A model generated the notes under the pieces. The model made no database searches. It saw nothing but the letters and a program-made list of their open reading frames with translations, and was not told where the DNA came from. A stretch of DNA of 46,174 bases from Candidatus Dadabacteria bacterium UBA1144 (GTDB lineage Bacteria; Desulfobacterota_D; UBA1144), in the NCBI GenBank assembly GCA_002311855.1, contig DCAB01000019.1, positions 1,854 to 48,027 of the forward strand, given 5' to 3'. A program made the translations under genes and the position numbers. The first letter of the stretch is position 1, and every line of letters starts with the position of its first letter. Below are positions 25,266 through 34,445 of the stretch, piece after piece.

Positions 25266-27112
25266 GAATGAATTCCTATCGAAGAGATATTGCTTATTGC
25301 CCCCATTATGAGAATTAAGAAAATAAAAAAGATAATCATTCTAATAGCATATTTTCTGGTCGTACCATCTTGCAGACCCATAAGGCCTTTAGAAATATCC
25401 AATAATTTGATAGGTAGATAATTTATCAATCCATCAATAATATTTCGATCAAACCAAGCAACAAAATTAGATAGTGCTTTAAATACACTCTCATATATTT
25501 CGATGTAAATTTTATCTAATTTAAATGTATCAATAGCGAGAGCAGAGATTCCCTTCAAAGAATTAGTTATTTTGCTGGAATAAAAGAAGTTTATTGCAAA
25601 TGTTAATAAAATTAATATTTGCAGTAATATAATATAAATAATATCAATATTTCGTTCTATCTCTAATAAGGGACTGAGTTCCGAATTCCCATTTGTATAT
25701 TTAAGGAATATGTCCATTGTAGAAAAGCCGATTAATGAGAGAAAAGCCAAGATAACTAGTGGAGAATAGTAAACCCAATTTAGATCTTTCAAGTTTATTT
25801 TACTCAGATTTTTAAATCTTAAATCAGTTATATAAAAATATAATCTTGAAGAATAAAGAGCGGTAAAGAATACGCTTATCAGCAAGATTAATAGCTCGAT
25901 GTATTTCCCTTGGCGAAGAACTTCATACAAAATGAATTCCTTTGAGAATGAGCCCGTAAAGGAGTATATCGATGACAGAGATAAACATCCTATTAACAAT
26001 ATGATTCCTAGGGGTGATGAAAACCCTATGCTTCCTTTAAGTTTTTCAATGTCGGACGATCCTTTAAATAGTATTATTACTCCTGCATATAGAAACAACA
26101 TTGATTTGAACAAACTATGAGAGAAGAGATGGAAAAGCCCTAAATCTGAGTTTTGCAATCCGACAGCGACAAACATAAGACCGATATGAGAAATTGTGGA
26201 ATAAGCAAGAATCTTTTTTAAATCATTCTCGGTAAAGGCCACTATTGAAGCAATAAGAGTTGAAATAAGACCTATATACAATAGAAGATTAGATACGAAA
26301 CTGTTTACTCCGAGTAACGGAGATATTTTGTATAAAAGAAGTATCCCTGCGACAACCATTGTGGCGGAGTGGATTAGCGAAGAAACGGGCGTTGGGCCTT
26401 TCATTGCCTTAGTGAGCCAAATATTAAATGGAAATTGTGCGGATTTCGTCAAGATGCCGATTGAAATACACAGGACTGAAAACTTTAGGGAAGTTGAAGT
26501 CGAAAACAAATCGTAATTTTGATTTAGATAATCGATATTTAAGGAATTCATTTCTGAAAAAATTATTATTAAACCACCGAAAAAGAATAGATCCCCCATT
26601 CTTGTAATCCAAAATGCTATCGTAGAGGATTTAATTGCCTCGTCATCTTTATTCCAATATCCAATTAAGAAATAAGAAGAAAGACCTAATAATTCCCAAA
26701 AAATATAACTCCCAAGTAAGTCATTTGATATAGAAAACAGAAACATCGCGCTTATAAAAATTATTAAAAATAGGAAGTATCTATTGTATCTAGTAGAACC
26801 TTCGAACTCTATGAACTTAGAAGAGTAGGCGAGAACAAGAATAGAGATTCCTAAAACGATTAATGATATCAATAAGTAATCTTTGTCAAAAATGAAATCC
26901 AAAGAAATTTTGCTCTCATTTATTGAAAAGAATAGAAATGAATGACCTGCTAGTGATGTCCCATATGATGTCAATATAATTATAAGACTGAAGATTGTTA
27001 GATATATGATCGAGGGAACTGAAAAACTTAGAGATTTTGGACCCTTGAATATCGCATTTAGGGATACAGCTAGAATTGGAATTAATGATAAATAGATTAT
27101 TAATTCTTGCAC
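25262..27112 (-). CDS. nuoL: NADH-quinone oxidoreductase subunit L
   Basis: Distal antiporter-like subunit of complex I, 616 residues. It shows FWELLGLSSYFLIGYW with the conserved glutamate, SAQFPFNIWLTKAMKGPTPV, SLIHSATMVVAGILLL and the STISHIGLM segment. The C-terminal ~100 residues contain the long lateral helix and a final membrane anchor (MIIFFIFLILIMGAI), as usual for NuoL. Starts with GTG 4 bases after the nuoK stop. Confidence 0.97.
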   Translation of the reverse strand: MQELIIYLSLIPILAVSLNAIFKGPKSLSFSVPSIIYLTIFSLIIILTSYGTSLAGHSFLFFSINESKISLDFIFDKDYLLISLIVLGISILVLAYSSKFIEFEGSTRYNRYFLFLIIFISAMFLFSISNDLLGSYIFWELLGLSSYFLIGYWNKDDEAIKSSTIAFWITRMGDLFFFGGLIIIFSEMNSLNIDYLNQNYDLFSTSTSLKFSVLCISIGILTKSAQFPFNIWLTKAMKGPTPVSSLIHSATMVVAGILLLYKISPLLGVNSFVSNLLLYIGLISTLIASIVAFTENDLKKILAYSTISHIGLMFVAVGLQNSDLGLFHLFSHSLFKSMLFLYAGVIILFKGSSDIEKLKGSIGFSSPLGIILLIGCLSLSSIYSFTGSFSKEFILYEVLRQGKYIELLILLISVFFTALYSSRLYFYITDLRFKNLSKINLKDLNWVYYSPLVILAFLSLIGFSTMDIFLKYTNGNSELSPLLEIERNIDIIYIILLQILILLTFAINFFYSSKITNSLKGISALAIDTFKLDKIYIEIYESVFKALSNFVAWFDRNIIDGLINYLPIKLLDISKGLMGLQDGTTRKYAIRMIIFFIFLILIMGAISNISSIGIHS

Positions 27113-27115
27113 TAT

Positions 27116-27424
27116 TTAAAAATCCTTTAATTTGTTTAAATCATTTATATCGATTGTTTTATTGATTCTTTGATTTACCAGAAAGATTGCTAGGCCTATT
27201 GCCACTTCACAGGCTGTAATTACTAAAATAAACAAAATAAAAATATCTGCCGCATCATTTGAATATGATTTGGAAACAGTAATAAAAAACAAATTTATAC
27301 CGTTTAGAAACAATTCTATTCCGATTAAGATTGATAAAATATGTTTCTTGCTTAAAAGCATAAATATTCCAAGCGAACTAACTAATAGAGCTGTATAGAT
27401 GAGTATTGAAAACAAATTAATCAA
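27116..27424 (-). CDS. nuoK: NADH-quinone oxidoreductase subunit K
   Basis: Small membrane subunit of complex I with three hydrophobic helices in 102 residues. The conserved glutamates involved in proton transfer lie in LIGIELFLNGINL and TACEVAIGLAIF, matching the family. Its start overlaps the nuoJ end by 8 bases. Position between nuoJ and nuoL supports the call. Confidence 0.95.
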   Translation of the reverse strand: MINLFSILIYTALLVSSLGIFMLLSKKHILSILIGIELFLNGINLFFITVSKSYSNDAADIFILFILVITACEVAIGLAIFLVNQRINKTIDINDLNKLKDF

Positions 27425-27926
27425 TCTCCTCTCTGAATTTTAATAACACCAAGCATCCTACTATGGTTGCAAGAAGGAGAATTGAAGAGAGTTCTAATAT
27501 TAAAAACCAATCATTAAACAATGAAAAACTTATATTTTCTATTGAGGAACTGGGACCTATTGTAAAATTTTTTTCTAATTCTATGAAAATTTCTGATTCA
27601 AAAAGGAAGAAAGACATGCTGATAAAAAACAAAAAAGATACTGAAAGAGCTCTGATTGGACGATGAAAGGTCTCGCCTAAATCCTCATAATCCCAATTCC
27701 TGGTTAGAATAATAGCAAAAAGAAATAAAATTAATGTTCCACCTGTATATAAAAGTATTTGTACTGTACCCAGCAAAGGTGAACCGATTAATATAAAGAT
27801 GAAAGCTATTAGAAAGAGGGTAGATCCAAAGAAAAAAGCAGATCTTATTATTTTGGAACTCATACAGGTTGTAAATGCAGATGAGATTGTGAGTATGCAA
27901 AAAATTACCAATAAGATTTCAACCAT
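27417..27926 (-). CDS. nuoJ: NADH-quinone oxidoreductase subunit J
   Basis: Membrane subunit of complex I with about five helices. ATG 27926 (MVEILLVIFC) is chosen, giving 169 residues, because the longer in-frame extension to 28004 would run 86 bases into nuoI and adds a non-family N-terminus. The signature GTVQILLYTGGTLILFLFAI is the conserved third helix with its pi-bulge region. It overlaps nuoI by 8 bases and nuoK by 8 bases. Confidence 0.93.
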   Translation of the reverse strand: MVEILLVIFCILTISSAFTTCMSSKIIRSAFFFGSTLFLIAFIFILIGSPLLGTVQILLYTGGTLILFLFAIILTRNWDYEDLGETFHRPIRALSVSFLFFISMSFFLFESEIFIELEKNFTIGPSSSIENISFSLFNDWFLILELSSILLLATIVGCLVLLKFREEID

Positions 27927-28416
27927 TGTTATTACCTGAATCTGGGCCATAAGTATTTTGCAAAATGCTACCCTTAGCCCACGATTCTTCGTATTCCGAT
28001 GCATTTTTTAACATTTTTGATTTTGTTAAAAATAAATCTGATCTCAGAGTTACAGGTTTTTCCGGGGTCTTCATCATTATGATTGCATCCACAGGGCAGA
28101 CCTGAACGCATAATTCACACTGTATACAGCTTTGTAAATCTAAATTAAAAATTTTTGCCCAACCTCTACCATCTCTTTTTTCGATTTCGATTTCTATAAT
28201 TTGAGATGGGCATATTCTTTCACATAATTTACAAGCAATACAATCTTCATCCCCAGTCTCTTTATCTACCGTTAATCCGAAAGTTCCCAATCTGAATCTT
28301 TCAGGGATATCCCTCCTCTCCAATGGATAATTAATTGTTACCGGTTTTTTGGGAATATTTTTAAGAGTAAATCTTAGATTCCTGAAAATGTTTTTTGCTA
28401 AATCAATTATATCCAT
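27919..28416 (-). CDS. nuoI: NADH-quinone oxidoreductase subunit I
   Basis: Peripheral-arm subunit carrying two [4Fe-4S] clusters (N6a and N6b) that pass electrons to NuoB. Two ferredoxin-type motifs are present: CIACKLCERICP and CIQCELCVQVCP, each followed by the extra proline-flanked cysteine contact. The preceding ERFRLGTFGLTVD is a family match. Length of 165 residues is normal. It follows nuoH after one base. Confidence 0.97.
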   Translation of the reverse strand: MDIIDLAKNIFRNLRFTLKNIPKKPVTINYPLERRDIPERFRLGTFGLTVDKETGDEDCIACKLCERICPSQIIEIEIEKRDGRGWAKIFNLDLQSCIQCELCVQVCPVDAIIMMKTPEKPVTLRSDLFLTKSKMLKNASEYEESWAKGSILQNTYGPDSGNNNG

Positions 28417-28417
28417 C

Positions 28418-29392
28418 TCAATTAAACTCAGAAAAATATTTCGTCAAACATGCTATTAGCAATACGACAAAGGAAATCGGAATTAATTTTGACCAATTAA
28501 ATCTTAATAGTTGGTCGATTCTAATTCTGAAAAAACTCCATCTAACAAATACAATAAAAGTAAAAAATACCAATGATTTTATAACTATTATTAAGTTTGA
28601 TGTTATGAAAGGACCATGTGGACCACCAAAAAAGATTATTGATCCCAAGACAGAAATACCAAAAAGATGTACATATTCGGCTAAGTAAAATAAAGCAAAT
28701 TTTATTCCTGAATATTCAGTCGTATAACCAGAAACAAGTTCTGATTCAGCTTCGGATAAATCAAATGGTATCCTATTGCCTTCTGCAAGAGCCGAAATGA
28801 AAAAAATAACAAAACTAATCTGACCTAAGCCAGGACTGAAGATAAACCAAATATTTTTTTGAGACTCGATTATATCTCCAAAACTTAAACTCCCAATGAG
28901 GATACATGGTATTAAAAGTGAAATTACTAGAGGAATTTCGTATGATATTATTTGTGCTACACTTCTCATGACTGATATTAGTGAGTATTTATTACTTGAA
29001 GACCAGCCAGATACAAATATACCAACAATGATTAGAGAACTTATGGCGATGAACAACATTAAGCTTAAACTAGCGTTTATCATTGGATTATCAAAGTAAA
29101 ACGGCAACAGAGCGAATGCTGATAAACTGACAACCATTACCCATATAGGGCCAAAATTAAACAGCAAGGAATCAGAACTGCTTGGTTTCGAATCGTCTTT
29201 TGACATCAATTTCAAAGCATCGGCCAGTGGTTGCAACCAACCATGAGGTTTGCCCACAAGATATGGTCCAATTCTTGATTGCATTCTTGCTGCAATTTTT
29301 CTTTCAAGCCAGACTAGATAAGCAACTATCAATATAAGAGTGGTGATAGATTGAAAAATTGGCTTACTAAAACTCAAAAATTCGATAAACAC
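28418..29392 (-). CDS. nuoH: NADH-quinone oxidoreductase subunit H
   Basis: Membrane subunit forming much of the quinone-binding chamber of complex I, 324 residues and about eight helices. Signatures seen are WLERKIAARMQSRIGP near the N-terminus, QPLADALKLMSKDD, and the acidic quinone-site segment GNRIPFDLSEAESELVSGY. The start is GTG (29390-29392), overlapping the nuoD stop by one base. Confidence 0.97.
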   Translation of the reverse strand: MFIEFLSFSKPIFQSITTLILIVAYLVWLERKIAARMQSRIGPYLVGKPHGWLQPLADALKLMSKDDSKPSSSDSLLFNFGPIWVMVVSLSAFALLPFYFDNPMINASLSLMLFIAISSLIIVGIFVSGWSSSNKYSLISVMRSVAQIISYEIPLVISLLIPCILIGSLSFGDIIESQKNIWFIFSPGLGQISFVIFFISALAEGNRIPFDLSEAESELVSGYTTEYSGIKFALFYLAEYVHLFGISVLGSIIFFGGPHGPFITSNLIIVIKSLVFFTFIVFVRWSFFRIRIDQLLRFNWSKLIPISFVVLLIACLTKYFSEFN

Positions 29393-30534
29393 TATCGATC
29401 CACATCTCCAAATACTGGATCCAGAGAACCGAGAATTGTAACTGAATCCGCAACAAAATTTCCTGGCAATATTTTTTCAATTATTGATAAATTAGAAAAT
29501 GAGGGCGATCTAATCTTCATTCTATAGGGAATTGAGCTCCCATCTGAAACGATAAAGAAACCCAGTTCGCCCCTTGGAGATTCAACGGATGAATAGAAAG
29601 AACCTTTTGGGGGCTTTAAAAGTTTGGCACTTTTAAAAGGTTTCCTTGAGCTAAGATCACCGGAAGGGATACCATTGATGATTTGTTCTATAATTTTTAA
29701 TGATTCGAGATTTTCTTTCATTCTGACTATAGTCCTGTCATAAGAATCTCCATTTGTTCCCAATGGAATATCGAAATCTAATTCATCGTAACATTCGTAT
29801 GTTTGATTCCTACGGATGTCAAAATTTATACCCGATGCTCTTGCAACCGGTCCTGAACAACCGGCCTCTTGCGCAAGCTGTGCAGAGATTACGCCAATAC
29901 TTTTTGTTCTTTTTATAAAAATTTGATCTTTAGAAATTACGTCGTTATATTCGATTAGAATTGGTCTTATATATTTAATTAAATCATTAATTTTTTTTAT
30001 TACATCTATTTTGACATCATATCTTACACCACCAATCTGATTTATGTTGGTATGAAAACGAGTTCCGGTTAATTCTTCCATTATATCTAAGATTTTTTCT
30101 CTTTCTCTGAAACAATAAAGAAAAAGACTAGCGCCACCCCCAAGGGATCCTCCAAGATCCAGTCCGTAAGTTCCTAGAGCTACGAGATGAGAACTTATTC
30201 TTTGAAGTTCAGCAACCAATACTCTTATATAAGATGCTTTTTTTGGAACTTCAATTTGACACATCTTTTCAACGGTGTTAACAAACCCGAGAGAATTTGA
30301 TGTTGGTGATAGATAATCGTCTCTTTCAAGAACAGGTGGAATCATATCGTAGTCAAGTACTTCAGTTAATTTTTCTACACCTCGATGTAGATACCCGAGA
30401 AAGGCTTCAATTTTGTTAATTCTTTCTCCTTGCAAATAAAGCTTAAGTCTAAATACTCCATGGGTGGCTGGATGTTGAGGCCCCATATTTATTGCTAGGT
30501 CACCAAAATCTTTTTCTACAATTTGGTCTTCCAA
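29392..30534 (-). CDS. nuoD: NADH-quinone oxidoreductase subunit D
   Basis: 49-kDa-type peripheral subunit that shapes the quinone site with NuoB. It has the N-terminal MGPQHPATHGVFRL with the quinone-site His, GYLHRGVEKL, TGTRFHTNINQIGGV, SGPVARASGINFDIRRN, and the C-terminal DPVFGDVDR. The 380 residues match stand-alone NuoD. The first codon appears to be TTG, overlapping the nuoB-nuoC fusion by 19 bases. It is separate from NuoC, unlike the NuoCD fusion of E. coli. Confidence 0.96.
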   Translation of the reverse strand: MEDQIVEKDFGDLAINMGPQHPATHGVFRLKLYLQGERINKIEAFLGYLHRGVEKLTEVLDYDMIPPVLERDDYLSPTSNSLGFVNTVEKMCQIEVPKKASYIRVLVAELQRISSHLVALGTYGLDLGGSLGGGASLFLYCFREREKILDIMEELTGTRFHTNINQIGGVRYDVKIDVIKKINDLIKYIRPILIEYNDVISKDQIFIKRTKSIGVISAQLAQEAGCSGPVARASGINFDIRRNQTYECYDELDFDIPLGTNGDSYDRTIVRMKENLESLKIIEQIINGIPSGDLSSRKPFKSAKLLKPPKGSFYSSVESPRGELGFFIVSDGSSIPYRMKIRSPSFSNLSIIEKILPGNFVADSVTILGSLDPVFGDVDR

Positions 30535-31508
30535 GATTCATACTCCTCCCTAGTTGGTCTATATGGAGAATTATGTGTATCCATATCGTATTCCTTTTTT
30601 AAAGGATGGCCTATCCAATCCTCTGGCATCATTATCCTTTTTAAGTTTGGATGACCAGAAAAACTGATCCCAAACAAATCATATATCTCTCTTTCTTGCC
30701 AATCTGCACCAACAAATAGCTCTGATAGCGAATCTATTTCTAAGCTATTCCCAAGATTGACATGGAATTCCATATCTTCACCTAATTTCGTATTAGATAT
30801 TACGTATGTAAGAGTTAGCCCCTCTTCGAAATCTGTTGCTGTTATGAATTTAAGATATAAAAAATCTTTATTTTTGTATTGTGATGCATAATTTAATAGT
30901 TCATTTTTATTTATAAACTTATTTTCTATTAAATTTTTTTGCTTTTTAGTTTTAGTTTTCTTTATATCAATCTGATTTTTACCACCAGTGGATACGTTAT
31001 ATGTAGGGGATATTTTTCCATTTGATATCAAATTCTGGAGCTCCATTATTCCCTCTATAAAATCTTCAGGTCTAGGAGGACATCCAGGAACATACACGTC
31101 TACGGGAATAACCCAGTCTACTCCAGGTACCACACTATAAATATGCCTATAGTGATCACCAGATATAGCACAACTTCCTGCAGCAATAACCCATTTGGGA
31201 GATGCCATCTGATCATATAATGTTTTTATCCTCTCTGCCATTTTGATGGTAACCGTCCCAGCGATAATCATTAAATCTGACTGGCGTGGCGAGGCTCTTG
31301 TTATCATTCCTAATCTATCCAAGTCGTATCTTGATGCAAATGTTGCCATCATTTCGATAGCACAACATGCAAGACCGAATGATAAAGGCCAAAGACTAGA
31401 TTTTTGTGCCCAATTAAAAAGTTTTGTAGTGCTAGTTGTAAATAAATTAGCTCCCGGAAGCTTCGTAAATGAACCAATGTCCTTTAGAGATTTTTCTACA
31501 TTTCCCAT
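30516..31508 (-). CDS. nuoBC: Fused NADH-quinone oxidoreductase subunits B and C
   Basis: One 330-residue ORF holding two complex I subunits. Residues 1 to about 165 are NuoB, with all four N2-cluster ligands: Cys48 and Cys49 in GLACCAIEMMA, Cys113 in GSCAISGDHY, and Cys143 in VYVPGCPPRPE. A Lys-rich linker (about 170-195) joins it to a NuoC part with the signature ADWQEREIYDLFGISFSGHP and GHPLKKEYD. The NuoC part is compact (about 130 residues). No stop or frameshift lies between the halves. It overlaps nuoA by 13 bases and nuoD by 19 bases. Confidence 0.93.
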   Translation of the reverse strand: MGNVEKSLKDIGSFTKLPGANLFTTSTTKLFNWAQKSSLWPLSFGLACCAIEMMATFASRYDLDRLGMITRASPRQSDLMIIAGTVTIKMAERIKTLYDQMASPKWVIAAGSCAISGDHYRHIYSVVPGVDWVIPVDVYVPGCPPRPEDFIEGIMELQNLISNGKISPTYNVSTGGKNQIDIKKTKTKKQKNLIENKFINKNELLNYASQYKNKDFLYLKFITATDFEEGLTLTYVISNTKLGEDMEFHVNLGNSLEIDSLSELFVGADWQEREIYDLFGISFSGHPNLKRIMMPEDWIGHPLKKEYDMDTHNSPYRPTREEYESWKTKL

Positions 31509-31858
31509 TTTAAATAGCCTTTTTTATATGCGTATATCCAGCCTATGAATAATATTATTATGAAAGTGATAAATGACAAATAAGATAGTTCAGAAGAATT
31601 GCCCAAGCTCAATATCCATGGAAAAATAAAAACTATTTCGATATCAAAAAGAATAAATATTAATGCAATCTTGAAATAAGATACAGGTATTTGTTTCCAA
31701 GAGCTCTCAATACTAGGTTCGCCGCATTCGTAAATGGAATCCGATACATTTCTCTTCCTATTAATTACGAATCTAGCCCCTTTTGAGATTAGAATCATAA
31801 ACAACGGGATGCCAACAATAACGAGAAATACCATAAGAAAATAAGAGTATTGCATCAT
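31496..31858 (-). CDS. nuoA: NADH-quinone oxidoreductase subunit A
   Basis: First gene of the complex I operon; small membrane subunit with three helices in 120 residues. The conserved loop with YECGEPSIESSW carries the family cysteine, and FILFDIEIVFIFPW contains the acidic residues of the second helix. A 67-base AT-rich gap separates it from the upstream same-strand hypothetical gene and is the probable promoter region. I see only weak box matches there. Confidence 0.96.
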   Translation of the reverse strand: MMQYSYFLMVFLVIVGIPLFMILISKGARFVINRKRNVSDSIYECGEPSIESSWKQIPVSYFKIALIFILFDIEIVFIFPWILSLGNSSELSYLSFITFIIILFIGWIYAYKKGYLKWEM

Positions 31859-31925
31859 GATCTTCGCACTATATTTTTAACTGATTATGAATTAATTGCA
31901 ATATTTTGACTATCTAAAACTAGGG

Positions 31926-32261
31926 TCATCCTCCTAGTTGCCTACTGATGATTAGATTGTAGACAAGATCAATACTATTATGTATCTCTTTGAAGAAATT
32001 ATTTATTAATCTTTCTCCCAATTTGATATCTGAAAAATCCTGAAGGTCTTTCTTTTTGCACAAAGGCCCATTCTCTATTTGTATTCTATTGATTATTTCA
32101 TCTATCTCTGAAGAGGGCATACTTTCGAGAAGAGCCAAATCTTGTACATCAATTTTTAATTCATCCATTCTCTTTATTAATAATGGAGTTAGGTTTTTAA
32201 TTATTGATGGGTAATCACAAAAACTTTTATTAAAAATATCAAGAATTATATTGTCTTTCAT
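31926..32261 (-). CDS. Hypothetical protein coupled to the M42 aminopeptidase
   Basis: Not recognised. The 111 residues are soluble-looking, acidic-to-neutral and predicted mostly helical, with no membrane segment, no signal peptide and two isolated cysteines (in SFCDYP and GPLCKK). The start overlaps the aminopeptidase stop by 4 bases (ATGA), so translational coupling argues for a real gene. It lies just upstream of nuoA on the same strand. No catalytic motif is visible. Confidence 0.65.
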   Translation of the reverse strand: MKDNIILDIFNKSFCDYPSIIKNLTPLLIKRMDELKIDVQDLALLESMPSSEIDEIINRIQIENGPLCKKKDLQDFSDIKLGERLINNFFKEIHNSIDLVYNLIISRQLGG

Positions 32262-33286
32262 GATTTGAATTTATGAATATTGGATATTGTTAAAGATAAG
32301 AGTTCTATTGTAGATTTTATATCTTTTAGCAAGCAAACGGAACTAGGACTATGAAGATATCTTACCGGAACAGATAATACTGTGGCTTTAGATCCTGACC
32401 CGGTGACTTGAAAAGCTGTAGAATTTGTTCCCCCCGCATTCTTTGCGGTTAATTGATAATTTATTTTTTTTGATTTAGCTAATTTTTGGATGAAATCGTT
32501 CAAATCTCTATCTGCAATTAGATATTTATCAGAAATTCTTATTTCAGGACCCCTACCTAGTGCAGCTAAAGTTTTGTGATTTGGTACTCCAGGTAAATCA
32601 TTTGATACTGTTCCCTCTAGGGCTATTGAAAAATCGGGATTAACTCTTGAGTTGATAATTCTTGCACCTCTAAGACCCATTTCTTCTTGGACTGACGCCG
32701 ATATCACTAATTGACATTTAAGATTTTTCTTGTTGATTTTTTTGACTGTTTCAATTGCTACAAACAATCCAACTCTATCGTCTAAAGCTTTCGATAGAAC
32801 TCTTTGATTATCAATAATGCATTTTGTTGAAAAAGTTACGGGGTCTCCAACTTTTACTAAAGTTTGCAATTTTTTGTAATTTATACCGCTATCTATAATG
32901 CAATCATCAATTTCGGGTGCGGAATCACCATCTTTTCTAATGTGAGGAGGTGCTGCCCCCACTGTAACTTCAATCGAATTCTCTCCCCAAATTGTAAGTC
33001 TTTGACCATAAAAAAGCTTGGGATCAATTCCACCCAAAGGAATGACCCTTATTAATCCACTTTCTTCAACATGAGAGACGATAAATCCAACCTCATCCAT
33101 ATGTGCATCTACAAGAATCGTGGCACCACTTTTACCATTAATCATGAATATGGCGTTACCCATAGGATCAATGATAATTTCATCAGAAAGTTCTTTTAAT
33201 TCTCTTTTGACTATCTTCCTTATATTTTCCTCATGCCCAGGCACTCCAGGTGCATCACAAAGCTCTTTCAGTAATTCTAAATCCAT
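32258..33286 (-). CDS. M42-family metallo-aminopeptidase
   Basis: A co-catalytic metal-dependent aminopeptidase of the M42 family (glutamyl aminopeptidase/FrvX-like), 342 residues, cytoplasmic. Metal ligands and catalytic residues are visible in order: His in VDAHMDEVGFIV, Asp in KALDDRVGL, the Glu pair in VQEEMGLRGA, an Asp or Glu in IALEGT, and the late His in RYLHSPSS. Members of this family form large tetrahedral particles that trim peptides. The specificity (acidic, leucine or broad) cannot be told. It is followed with a 4-base overlap by the small hypothetical gene. Confidence 0.92.
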   Translation of the reverse strand: MDLELLKELCDAPGVPGHEENIRKIVKRELKELSDEIIIDPMGNAIFMINGKSGATILVDAHMDEVGFIVSHVEESGLIRVIPLGGIDPKLFYGQRLTIWGENSIEVTVGAAPPHIRKDGDSAPEIDDCIIDSGINYKKLQTLVKVGDPVTFSTKCIIDNQRVLSKALDDRVGLFVAIETVKKINKKNLKCQLVISASVQEEMGLRGARIINSRVNPDFSIALEGTVSNDLPGVPNHKTLAALGRGPEIRISDKYLIADRDLNDFIQKLAKSKKINYQLTAKNAGGTNSTAFQVTGSGSKATVLSVPVRYLHSPSSVCLLKDIKSTIELLSLTISNIHKFKS

Positions 33287-33394
33287 TTAGTTATTATATA
33301 TAAATAAAGTTTATAAAGTTGAAATTTTTTGTAATTTTTTAAAGGCAAATAATTGATATTTAGTGTAATGCTAGAGTATTTGCTAGCAATTATT

Positions 33395-33775
33395 TTATCT
33401 CTGCAATAACTCTATTTTGTATCCATCAGGATCTTCAACAAATGCTAATATAGATTTACTTCCTTTCATTGGACCTGGCTCTCTAGTTATTCGACCACCC
33501 TTGTTCTTTATTTCCTTACATACGGCATATATGTCATCAACGCCGAGGGCTATATGACCAAAAGAATTACCGAGTTCATAGTTGTCTACTCCCCAGTTGT
33601 AAGTTAGTTCTAGAAAAGGTTCTTCGTCAGATTCATGTATAGAGAGAAAGGCTAAAGTGAATTTGCCATGGGGATAGTCTATTTTTCTTACAAGTTTTAA
33701 TCCTATCGTCTTGGTGTAGAAATCGATTGATTGATCAAGATTTCCGACTCTTATCATTGTGTGCAGGAACTTCAT
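33395..33775 (-). CDS. gloA: Glyoxalase I (lactoylglutathione lyase)
   Basis: Converts the methylglyoxal-glutathione hemithioacetal to lactoylglutathione, detoxifying methylglyoxal. The two VOC (beta-alpha-beta-beta-beta) modules are clear. Metal ligands are His5 in FLHTMIRV, a Glu in FLELTYNWG, His in FGHIALGV and Glu in YKIELLQR. The segment SIDFYTKTIGLKLVRK is a close GloA signature. The 126-residue length is normal. It is divergent from ccmA across 46 bases. A 108-base gap with no gene follows before the M42 gene. Confidence 0.95.
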   Translation of the reverse strand: MKFLHTMIRVGNLDQSIDFYTKTIGLKLVRKIDYPHGKFTLAFLSIHESDEEPFLELTYNWGVDNYELGNSFGHIALGVDDIYAVCKEIKNKGGRITREPGPMKGSKSILAFVEDPDGYKIELLQR

Positions 33776-33821
33776 TTTTTAGATTTTAATTTATCAACCA
33801 TATTAAGTAAAGTTATATATC

Positions 33822-34445
33822 ATGAAGGTTTTATTGAAAATTGCTTCTTTAGAAAAAAAATATAATGAGAATGTTGTTTTTACATCCTTAAGTTTTGATA
33901 TTCCTGAAAAATCGATTTTCTGGATTAAGGGTATTAATGGATCTGGTAAAAGCACATTAATGAAAATACTTAGTTCTCAGATTGAAGATTATCAAGGGGA
34001 TATCTGGTATTCCGAAAAAAATATTAAAAAATTCGATTATAAAATTTATAATGAAATTTTTTATTTGCCCACATCTCCAAATTTATACGATTCTCTATCT
34101 GCTAGAGAGAATATAGATTTTTTTTCAAAAATTTTTCTATCAAAAGGATTGAACAACAGAGCTCATTTGATTGATGCTTTCCAAGTCGAGAAACACTTGA
34201 ATAAAAGAACAAATGAATTATCTGATGGTATCAAAAAGAAAATATCACTGATAATATCATTTCTAATCAATCCCAAGGTTTTAATATTTGACGAACCTTA
34301 TAATTATTTAGATGCTAGCTCTGTTGAAAGTCTGAATAGGGTAATTAAAGAATACAATGATAGTGGGGCGACCTTCGTGATTTCAGATAATTCTTCATTG
34401 ATTAGCAAGTTGAAACCAAATGGGTCTTTAGGGTTGGAAGTCTAA
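33822..34445 (+). CDS. ccmA: Heme exporter ATP-binding protein CcmA
   Basis: ATPase of the CcmAB(CD) complex, which releases holo-CcmE during cytochrome c maturation. Walker A is GINGSGKSTLMK (about residues 38-49), the signature is the variant LSDGIKKKISL, and Walker B is LIFDEPYNYLDA. The length of 207 residues is that of CcmA, shorter than most ABC ATPases. It is first in a ccmABCDEF operon and overlaps ccmB by one base. Confidence 0.92.
   Translation: MKVLLKIASLEKKYNENVVFTSLSFDIPEKSIFWIKGINGSGKSTLMKILSSQIEDYQGDIWYSEKNIKKFDYKIYNEIFYLPTSPNLYDSLSARENIDFFSKIFLSKGLNNRAHLIDAFQVEKHLNKRTNELSDGIKKKISLIISFLINPKVLIFDEPYNYLDASSVESLNRVIKEYNDSGATFVISDNSSLISKLKPNGSLGLEV

Noticed and set aside
27927..28004. 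Longer nuoJ start extending into nuoI
   Set aside because: The extra 26 residues are the nuoI coding sequence in another frame, and the ATG at 27926 matches the family start.
31918..31937. Short CTAGG...CCTAG inverted repeat between nuoA and the upstream hypothetical gene
   Set aside because: Only five matching bases, mostly inside the hypothetical gene's end, and no poly-T; too weak to call an operator or terminator.
33369..33389. Inverted repeat after gloA: TGCTAG/CTAGCA on the reverse strand, overlapping a TTGCTAGCAA palindrome
   Set aside because: Six-pair stem with no T-run following on the reverse strand, so not a convincing terminator; probably chance in AT-rich DNA.
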